A DNA stretch of 64,000 bases from assembly GCA_949987705.1 (NCBI GenBank), contig OX465281.1:30054942-30118941 (forward strand), given 5' to 3'. The position numbers were made by a program, and so were the translations under genes. The stretch comes from Thereva unica. Lineage: Eukaryota > Arthropoda > Insecta > Diptera > Therevidae. The notes under the pieces were generated by a model. That model was not told the DNA's origin. It saw only the letters and a program-made list of their open reading frames with translations, and ran no database searches. Shown in pieces: positions 56,331 through 64,000 of this stretch (the first letter of the stretch is position 1; each line of letters starts with the position of its first letter).

Positions 56331-59300
56331 TTAATCGGCTGTTGCGCCAGGATATCTTTCCACTAACATTGCAACACCTTGACCGCCAGCGGCACAAGCG
56401 GCAATAAGACCAATTTGACCATCTTCACGTACTAGTCGGTTAGCCTGGAACAGAATGGATTTAAGAATTTTGAATTTGTTAATATAAAATTTTGATTAAC
56501 ATACGCTATGCATAAGAAGTCGTACACCGGTCGCTGCGAATGGATGTCCAATAGATAGAGAGCCTCCCCAATTATTCCATTTGTTCAAATCTGGGGTTCC
56601 AACTTTTTCGCTAAGTCCTAGATAATTTTTCGAGAACCAATCTGAGTCTAATGCTTTAAGATTGGCTACGATTTGTCCCTGAAAAATAAGGTTATGATAG
56701 AATAAATTTTAAATACTTGTAAATGAAATAAACTCACTGCAAAAGCTTCGTGTATTTCCCAACTATCGATGTCCTTAACTGTAAGACCAGCTTTCTTAAG
56801 AATCTTAGGAATACCATAAGCTGGCCCAAGTAGGAGCTGATCAACAGGATCTTGAGATACATACAAGAAATCTCTGAGGTAAGCTTTTGGTTTCAAGCCT
56901 AATTGTTTGGCCTTTTCTTCAGTCATAATAACGCACGCAGAAGCACCATCAGTCTAATAGCGATAATATTGTAAAATTTTGTATATTTTGTGTTTAATAG
57001 CTTATAATCCTACCAAAAACGAGGCATTTGCAGCTGTGATCGTACCATGAGGCTTTACAAATGCAGGTCTAAGTTTTCCTAAAGTGGCTTTATCTGACAC
57101 CCTAATACCATTGTCCTTGTCAACGGTTTTGTCAACACCAGATACTGTGAAATAAAGCAATATTTTTATGCTGCCTTTGAAAATAAATTTACAAACCTTT
57201 AAATGGAACAATATCTGTGAAATATCCCTTTACTTGGGCATCTTTTGCTAATGTATGAGACCTAATAGCATATTCGTCCTGCTCCTCTCTCGATACCTTG
57301 AAAGCTGCCGCTAAACGATCTGCAGAATGACCCATAGTTTCTCCAGATGAAAATTCTGCAACAGCTGGTAACTGAAATTAATAGAGCACAATCATAGAAA
57401 CTTCACTCTCTGCTATTAATATTAAATTTCATACTTCTGGAACAAAGAAGTCCGGTCTTATAGTAGACAACAACTGAAGCCTTTGCATGGGAGTTTTAGC
57501 CCTGTTAGCTTTAAGCATGAGAGAACGCATTTTTCTGCTATGACGTATTGGCACATCAGACATGAATTCTACACCCCCAGCAACAATGATATCATAAGTC
57601 CCAGTTGCAATTAGGCCCATTCCTGTTGTGACGGCCTGTTGGAGTTAATATGAAGGTTTTTTAGTGATTATTTTAGATATTTTGCTTGAACTTTACCTGA
57701 TTTGAACTAATGCAAGCCATTGTTACGGTGTGTGCAGGAGTTTTGTCGCTGAATCCAGCTGCTAAGGCAGCTTCACGGCCAACGTTGGAAGTTTTTACTT
57801 CTTGGATGACGGTGCCGTAGACGATGTAGTCAATGAGTTCTTTATCTAGTTTCGTTTTACGTAAAAGGCCCCTGGAATGATTAAATGATTAGATTGAGTT
57901 TTTTAAGCTTGGGTTATATAATATCTAGCTAAGGTAGACGGATTAGTGAAGGCTATCTCATCTATGCAGATGGGCCGATGTAGAAACCGACACCGCCGGA
58001 CATGGTCGAGGGAAGCCAGCCGAAGCCGGCCACGAGATGTCAATTGCTATTACCACCGGAGAGAGATAATGCAACGAGCTGTAGAAAATCGTGCAGCTAC
58101 AAGAAGGGAACATCGTCGGGAAACGGACCGGCCGCCTAATGAGGGAGGCAACACTAGGTGGGGCAAGATGTAAGCGCCTCTTTACTAGAGATGAGCTCAC
58201 CAGGAAGAAATTCCTAATTGATTCGGGAGCGAACGTCTCCATAATTTCACCAGACTCAAGAAATCAAAAAGAAATCAAAATCGAAATCAAAAATTCGGAT
58301 GGACCTTTTGTGACTTCTCCCCATGAACCCCTGCAGCGGTAGAGAGAATTCTTCCACCAGCTGTACAACCACGATCCGCCGCAAGGCCCAGCACCCGAAC
58401 CGCCGATTATCGAACAGCCGCCGAATCAGTTTCTCGATACTGAACCGACAATTATCTAAGTGAAGACAGCAATAAAATAGCTGAAAAATGGAAAAGCGAC
58501 GGGAATAGACCAAGTAACCGACGAGATAATCGAAGTCGGAGGTGATGTCTTATCACAACGAGTTCATGTTCTCATAACACACATATAGCACTCGGATCGT
58601 GTCCCGTGGAAGAATGCCATCGTTGTCGTAATTTCGAAGAAAGGCGACAGTCGGGAATGCGAGAATTATAGCGGTATTAGCCTTCTTTCGATCGTCGGTA
58701 AAGAATTAACGAAAATCATACAATCGAGGCTCCAAAAACATCGAGAGCAAACGAACCGGAAAGAACAAGCGGGATTTAGACCACATCAAGGATGCATTGA
58801 TCAAATATTCGCACTCCGTCAGCTAATGGAAGAAAGAATTTGTTGCGGCAAACAAACTGTCGTCGTTTTCATCGAATTGAAATCCGCTTTCGATTGCATC
58901 GATTGGAACAGCTTGTGGAGAGCCTTGAAAACCGAACAAGTGGCATTGAAAATCATCCAACTTCTGCAAGCTTCGTACGATGGCTCAACCAGCAGCGTTC
59001 GTATTCGAAGCTTCGCCACTTCTCTTCACCGTTGTGATCGACGCAATTATGCGTGAAGCATTCGATGGACGACTCGGAGTTCGATCCCACGATAACAACT
59101 TTGTAACCGACTTGATGTTTGCCGACGACAGCGCCGTCTTGGCCAGCCCAGATGCCAAAGCAACGGACATCTTATACGACATTTCCCGGTCATACGGATT
59201 AAAAATCAATGCGGAAAAGACCAAAGTGACGGATCGAGGGCCAGTGTTCACCTCGATGCAACCCAAATCGGGCAGGTTCCGATGTTCAAATATTTGGGAT

Positions 59301-61513
59301 CATTGGTTGAGGAAACGAAAGTGGCATCGACAGCCGACCTTCACAGCCGCATCGGCCAGGCAGCAGCAACATTACCTTCGTTGAAGTGGTGTATATGGAA
59401 ACGAACTAACATTGCCATCAAAACGAAAGTACACCTTTACCGAACGTTGATCCTTCCGCGTGTTCTTTATGGATCGGAAACGTGGGCACTGCTCAAGCCA
59501 GACGTCAACAAGCTCTAGGTCTTCCAAATGCGATGCTTGAGGCAGATTCTCGGTGTCTCGCTTCGCGATCGCCTTCGAAACGAGACAGTTAGACAAAGAT
59601 GCGATCAGAAAAAATACAAAACCGTCGACTACGGTTGTTTGGAGATGTTCGCCGAATGGATAAGCGCTGGCCACGAAAACTTCTTTGGCGAGACCGTTAA
59701 TCAGTTACACAGGCTCGAGACGTCGCCAAAAACCGGCAAGAATGGAACGAATCATGAATAGAGTTCGAGACCCCGCGGCATCGACAGGAGCTAATGCTAA
59801 AAGATTAAAGAAGAAGATTCAAGAGACAGGAGATTCGTAACCGATGAAAGGATCAGCATAGGATGCCCACAACCTTTGCTCAGGAAGCTAGATAAACTGG
59901 GCACGCAAAATGTTGAATATGGCGATGACGTTGCAGTTTTGGCACACGGCAAGTTTGTGAACGCCACTGAATACATCATAAAGATAAGCCACGTTAGCAA
60001 GACAGACGCTTCACTAAAAACATTAAAAGTTTGAAGTTTCCTCCACCGACGTTCTTCGGATCAGAGAAGAATGTGACTAAGATGGTTAAATATCATCATA
60101 TTCAGGAAGAACACAAGATCAGAGAAGATCACACAATGACCCTTGTACTGAAAATCGAATCGTGTGGCGTGCCCAGTGGTTTCAGTTGAAGCAAGTGACG
60201 TCGAATTAAGAGGCCTAAACTGAACTTAGCACTTCTACTCTATGTCCCCTGTACTGAAAGTCGAAATTCAATGTTACCTAATAGGCCCCCATCCACGGTC
60301 AAACAAATCGTCAAACCAATTTTCGACAAACAGCGCACACATTTATGCTTTGACATTTTTGGCCATCAACGAGGAAAACTTTCTTCAAACATCCCGAGCG
60401 ACACGAATATTTTCTTCAAACAGCGGCCAACTTCGAAAACTTGTATTTTATACACGCACACTTGCAATTTTTTCGATGTTGGCCAGGAATTTGACGATTT
60501 GTTTGACCGTGGATGGGGGCCTAATCTGATCAACAAACTAAGGAAAGAAAACTAAGCGCCAAACGATTCTGCTACCGCAATCACAGTTGAAATCCTTACA
60601 CAGGTAGTCTATAAAAGCTCCCACATTTCGCTTGCTCATCATTTTATCTTTTTATAAACCCAAACAAGGTCGCACTTTTCTGTCTTCCTTGTAGATTAAA
60701 TTGGATCTGCAATGTTCATTTCCAGCTAATACCAGCTCCGATGCTACTAGTGCCGTATTTTTTATGATTTTATATGCAAAGATAAAAGAAGATAAGTAAT
60801 CGTCCCCTTCGAGCAAATATTTGGAAGTTGTATATTTTATTTAATGAGAATAAAAACCGCAGTGTGTTTTGTGTAGAGGCTGCAATGGCAATATCCATGT
60901 GCATCAGAGAGTATTTTTAGAAAATGGTTTCAAAGTACAATTAAACAATATTAAACTTGACTTTTGAAGGATTTCGCTTTTTATGGATGGATTGCGCTTT
61001 CTTTGAAGAATTATTATCCAAAATTAACAAAAAGATAAACTTACAGTAACGAGTGTCTTGCCAATTCATGCGGCATCATCTTAGAATAATCCGTCCCAGA
61101 TAGCAAGAACGGTGTCCGGACTCCATCGACTAAAACGATATTTTGGCCAGTTTTGCTGGGGATGGTCTTCTTTTGGCATATTGGAGATGATGTTGCAATA
61201 CTCCGGAATACTGAAAATAAAATCAAAATATACGTAAGAGATCATCTCGGCTAAATTAAGGTTGTTATGAAAGTTTTTTATGGAAATTGGAATTTGGACT
61301 TTGGACAGAAAGAAGACGTTGAGATAGTACACAGTTTTTTTTATATCTCCGGTGATTACAAAATATTGCTAATCAATTATGACTTTTATTTTAACAATAA
61401 ATAACGGAAGAAAGCGGGTTTTGCTAAGTAATAATGCAGGTTTTACCATTATTTTTAACACTTGAAGTGATGAGCGGTGAGAATTGTTGCAATTTTGTCA
61501 TATAAGATGCCAT
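56331..61513 (-). CDS. Mitochondrial trifunctional protein beta (thiolase), 9 exons
   Basis: 3-ketoacyl-CoA thiolase of mitochondrial fatty-acid beta-oxidation, which cleaves 3-ketoacyl-CoA and pairs with the HADHA subunit. Coding exons, in order of transcription: 61447-61513, 61045-61210, 57697-57871, 57435-57635, 57197-57371, 57014-57144, 56738-56955, 56505-56678, 56331-56444. All introns are GT/AG, phases agree, and they total about 472 aa, close to the 474 of human HADHB. The N-terminus ([20 protein letters not shown]) looks like a mitochondrial presequence. The nucleophile is Cys131 (TMACISSNQ). Other catalytic residues are His373 (EIHEAFAGQ), His422 ([14 protein letters not shown]) and Cys452 (AACAAGGQG). 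As printed, exon 7 has two extra bases after TDGAS (about 56940-56942), which breaks the frame after residue 310. All other exons are clean, so I suspect an assembly indel, but a real null allele is possible. Intron 2 (57872-61044) is loaded with transposon debris; the others are 52-236 bp. Confidence 0.95.
57940..58250 (+). pseudogene. Ty3/Gypsy gag-protease scrap in thiolase intron 2
   Basis: On the strand opposite the host gene, an Arg-rich stretch is followed, with frame changes, by VNCYYHRR and [14 protein letters not shown], a decayed zinc knuckle. Then [20 protein letters not shown] leads into NVSIISP, the aspartic protease start ('RLFV.D......FL(I/V)D(T/S)GA.VS..P') with D-S-G in place of the common D-T-G. 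It stops at about 58255, where RTE-3 sequence begins. Confidence 0.7.
58255..59760 (+). pseudogene. RTE-like LINE (RTE-3), copy 2, in intron 2
   Basis: It starts within the linker ([15 protein letters not shown]), so it is 5'-truncated. Reverse transcriptase blocks follow: [20 protein letters not shown] (58485-58545), [59 protein letters not shown] (58770-58830), [20 protein letters not shown] and the active site [12 protein letters not shown] (59115-59150). The thumb and C-terminus are [40 protein letters not shown] and [20 protein letters not shown]. The QGD motif segment is lost by a small deletion near 59010, and stops occur in several places. It ends near 59760. It is better preserved than copy 1 at 36859-39150. 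Confidence 0.82.
59825..60000 (+). pseudogene. R1/LOA-type RT scrap in intron 2
   Basis: The plus strand reads [14 protein letters not shown] and then [20 protein letters not shown]. These are the 'GCPQG' and 'GYADD.A.L..GKF' motifs of R1/LOA-type reverse transcriptases brought close by an internal deletion. Tyr-Gly-Asp-Asp stands for the usual YADD. Confidence 0.55.
60283..60520. repeat. 238-bp inverted-repeat element in intron 2
   Basis: The ends GGCCCCCATCCACGGTCAAA (60283) and the perfect inverse ending at 60520 form 32-bp TIRs, with TA on both outer sides as a possible duplication. The interior is AT-rich and non-coding. It is a likely MITE. Confidence 0.65.
60524..61044. other. Remainder of thiolase intron 2
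   Basis: AT-rich sequence leading to the 5' splice site of intron 2 (exon 2 ends at 61045, donor GTAAGT). No further element is recognised. Confidence 0.5.
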
Positions 61514-62742
61514 TTTAGTTGTATATGAATTAACTTAGGATTTTTGAAATTAAAATAGAATTAATTAAGAGTAATAGGATGATAGCTTTTCACTTATAAA
61601 CGCTAGGATTTATTCGTATATTATCGAAAGTTTTAAACGATCACTGTGCCCCACTGTGAACACTCGACAGCCAACTTGTGACGGTACGGCAAAATGTCAA
61701 GCGATGTAGTAGATTTTATATTTAATATGAACTAGTACTACGCTTATTTATTTGTTAATGCCATCTGGCGGAAAATTTAAAGGAAATTAATTTTGGGAAT
61801 TGTCAATTGTTTAAAGTGAAATGAAAGTCGTTGAGTAAACAAAACAAATGAAAGCATTTTAATGCTTCACTTCCTCTTTGGACTCCGACTTGGTCAGACG
61901 TTAGTGGATAGGCTAGTCAGTGCTTTTCCTTTTAAAGTGTTTTTACAGTTCAGTGCTTTACAGATGAAGTGTGTCTTTCTAAAATTAAGTTTGTTTTTTC
62001 CTTCTGGTTTTTTAATTATCTATTAATTAATTATTAATTATTTATTGATTTTTGTTTTTCTTTTTAAATTAGTTGTAAAAGAATGTCCTTCAGTCAAGTG
62101 TTTTAAGTCTTTACATTCTATTTTACAAGTGCTTTTGTGTTAAGCTTTTAAAAATTTTTTTTATTGCATACAAAATTTTTCTGTTTTAGGTGCTTTCTTT
62201 TTTTTTAGATTTTATAGAGTAAATTTTTGAGGTTCCTTTGCTATTTTCAAAGCACCTGGCCACCTTTACTGCCTTTTTTGGAGTTTTTTTTTTTTTTTTT
62301 AGAATTTTTAGTGATCCATGTGGTTAGTGAGTCCCGCTATTTTGTTACCAATACAGTGTTAGACAAAATTTAACATTACGGTGTAATTTACTGAATCCTG
62401 GTATAGCGGCATTCTTCAAATCCCGTTATTTAACCTAAGAATAGAAAATTTTTTCCATTGCCTGCTTTTTTTTCCTTTCTTATTTTTTAGATATATGATG
62501 AAATTACCGTTTCACCTTGTGACATGTTATTCGTGTTAGTGCTTGTTATTTTTTGTTAGACAGTGGCAGTTTCAGTTCGATATTAAATCGAAATTTAGTC
62601 TTAGTTTCATATAAAATTTCATAATTTCAATAGAATTCCGTTGGGTACTTCAATTTCCTTACTCTAACCAACCACTTGCCTCCAGTTTTGGGCTTTCAAT
62701 CTTCACACCCATCCAACCTGTTACTCCCTCCACCTTAATAAA
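61514..62742. promoter_or_regulatory. Thiolase upstream region and LINE 5' UTR
   Basis: 61514 to about 61860 lies upstream of the thiolase start codon and must contain its 5' UTR and probably its promoter. I see no certain TATA box. From about 61860 the sequence becomes T-rich and leads to the ORF1 at 62743, so much of it is probably the 5' UTR of that LINE. The exact LINE 5' end is not visible. Confidence 0.4.
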
Positions 62743-64000
62743 ATGGATAAGAAAAATTCTCCTCTTATACCCGGGGAAATTCGAAAGGAAAAAATAAGTG
62801 TCACTAAAAGAACGTCAGCTAGGTTAATTAACAAAAAAGGCGCACCACCAAGCATAATTAAGGTAGTCCCTGAATTAAGACCTATGGTGCAGCCCAAAGC
62901 TGTAGTTCCTGTTAAAAAAAACCTAAAAGGTACAGAGAAGGTAGGCGCATCTTTGAAGTGTAAAAGTGATACTCTGGGCAGATCTCCAACCTTGTCCTCT
63001 CAAGACTCATCAGCTACGATAGGGAACACTCAACAAAATTTAGCTGAAACTTCACGGATTTTACCAAACAATCCTTCCATTTCTACCAATAATATCCCAG
63101 TTGAATACAACAAAAACGATGTTGGCCCCTACACAGTTATAGTCCGGCATATCAACCCTGATTCAAGGGAGAACAAAAGCCTGAACCCTCTTTCCTTGGG
63201 AAAATTCTTATTATCAACCACAAAGGGTGTACTTTCAATTCCCTATACTGCAAAACATAAATGTAAACTCATCTTTGACTCTGCAGAAAATGCAAATAAT
63301 TTCATTAATAAGTGCCCCGTAGACTCAACTCTCAGAGCATACATTCCGCTGGGTCTAGTAGCCACTCCCTTTATTGTTCATGGAGTGGATTTAGGACTGA
63401 GTGAAGAGGAACTGATTGAGGCTTTAAGATTATGCAATCCCTCAATCAATTTCAGAAGGTGCTTCAGATTAAAGTGGAAAACCTTTTCTGAAGGGATGGT
63501 GGTCACTAAAGAGGTGAATAAAATAAAAATTTATGTAAGTGGAGACAAGATTCCAGAAAAAATTAAACTATATTACTCGAGTCTCAAAACGAACAAATTT
63601 GTCTCCCCCCCTTTAAGGTGTTTCAGATGTCAGAGGTTTGGCCACCTCAGCAAGGAATGCAGATCCAAATGGACGATCTGTGGTAAGTGCGGAACGCAAA
63701 ATTGTGAGGAAAGAAGAAATTGCGTCAAACCCGCTAAATGTGCAAATTGCAAAGGAAACCATGGAGCATTTGAGAAAGTGTGCCCCGTGTGGCTCAAAGA
63801 AAAGGAATTAGTAACAATAATGCGAAGGGGCAACTATGCAAGATCGGACGCGCTTAGGATCTACAAGGCAAAGAATAGACTTCTCAATGCTCAATATCGT
63901 AAGAAAGGGACTGTAAACGGTATAAGCCCTACACGTTCTGGGGAATCGCAAGCACGGGGTGTGGGTTTAGATATAAATAACCTGTTACATGCTAAAGAAA
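62743..64000 (+). CDS. LINE ORF1 (Gag-like, three zinc knuckles), partial
   Basis: This frame is open from ATG 62743 to the window edge (419 codons, no stop). It begins MDKKNSPLIPGEIRKEKISV with a basic, Ser/Thr-rich N-terminal third. A central segment YTVIVRHINPDSRENKSLNP ... PLGLVATPFIVHGVDLGLSE corresponds to the RRM-like/'PF.VHGVD..LSEEE' part of I/jockey-group ORF1. Knuckle 1 is CFRCQRFGHLSKEC (CX2CX4HX4C). Knuckle 2 is CGKCGTQNCEERRNC, with Cys at the His position. Knuckle 3 is CANCKGNHGAFEKVC. The protein would bind LINE RNA. ORF2 should follow to the right. The absence of any stop suggests a young copy. Possibly the same family as the RNase H LINE at 50663-52362. Confidence 0.85.
   Translation, partial: MDKKNSPLIPGEIRKEKISVTKRTSARLINKKGAPPSIIKVVPELRPMVQPKAVVPVKKNLKGTEKVGASLKCKSDTLGRSPTLSSQDSSATIGNTQQNLAETSRILPNNPSISTNNIPVEYNKNDVGPYTVIVRHINPDSRENKSLNPLSLGKFLLSTTKGVLSIPYTAKHKCKLIFDSAENANNFINKCPVDSTLRAYIPLGLVATPFIVHGVDLGLSEEELIEALRLCNPSINFRRCFRLKWKTFSEGMVVTKEVNKIKIYVSGDKIPEKIKLYYSSLKTNKFVSPPLRCFRCQRFGHLSKECRSKWTICGKCGTQNCEERRNCVKPAKCANCKGNHGAFEKVCPVWLKEKELVTIMRRGNYARSDALRIYKAKNRLLNAQYRKKGTVNGISPTRSGESQARGVGLDINNLLHAKE

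Noticed and set aside
56331..61513. Thiolase as a retro-pseudogene or bacterial transfer
   Set aside because: It has eight GT/AG introns, consistent phases, a presequence and full animal HADHB motifs. The only defect is a 2-nt indel.

Overview
The window is animal nuclear DNA, almost certainly insect. The evidence is a spliced mitochondrial thiolase gene with canonical GT/AG introns, mostly 52-63 bp long, set in AT-rich DNA crowded with eukaryotic transposable elements: non-LTR retrotransposons of several clades, hAT elements, a mariner scrap, MITEs and Ty3/Gypsy scraps. The short introns are typical of Diptera and some other insects. The order cannot be fixed from sequence alone. There are no bacterial operons, CRISPR arrays or rRNA, and no tRNA gene I can support.

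Layout. 1-4.4 kb is gene-free apart from a small inverted repeat and a decayed RTE-type reverse transcriptase. 4.4-15.2 kb is a multi-layer nest. An old minus-strand copy of 'LINE-A' is split by a 4.3-kb foldback element (4948-9284) and by a ZMYM1-like hAT element (10168-15090, perfect 8-bp target duplication). The hAT is itself split by a 1.6-kb element (11102-12722) with long terminal inverted repeats, its own 8-bp target duplication, and a protein I can assign to no named transposase superfamily. It also carries a GCAGC-rich MITE. 17.4-22.6 kb holds a CR1/jockey-like tail and half of a second foldback copy. 22653-25830 is a nearly intact BED-finger hAT element with 8-bp target duplications. 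25.9-29.1 kb is a broken CR1/jockey-like LINE. 29.3-30.7 kb is a 1.4-kb near-perfect palindrome. 31280-34564 is a full-length LINE-A with one open 991-codon ORF and a 10-bp target duplication, the best candidate for a recently active element here. 35.5-47.8 kb holds a Gypsy gag piece, an RTE copy, LINE tails, MITEs, a mariner fragment and an R1/LOA-like LINE. 50663-52362 is a 5'-truncated RNase H LINE with a 13-bp target duplication. 52.8-56.1 kb is a mosaic of LINE debris.

The one host gene I can defend is the beta subunit of the mitochondrial trifunctional protein (3-ketoacyl-CoA thiolase, HADHB) on the minus strand. It has nine coding exons between 61513 and 56331 and encodes about 472 residues. 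All catalytic residues are present, but as printed exon 7 carries a 2-nt insertion that breaks the frame. Its 3.2-kb intron 2 is filled with Gypsy, RTE and LOA debris and a MITE. At the right edge (62743 onward) a three-knuckle Gag-like ORF1 of a LINE is open and runs out of the window.

The elements do not form a pathway. The window is a transposon accumulation zone around one conserved fatty-acid-oxidation gene, with target duplications clear enough to order several insertions relative to each other.
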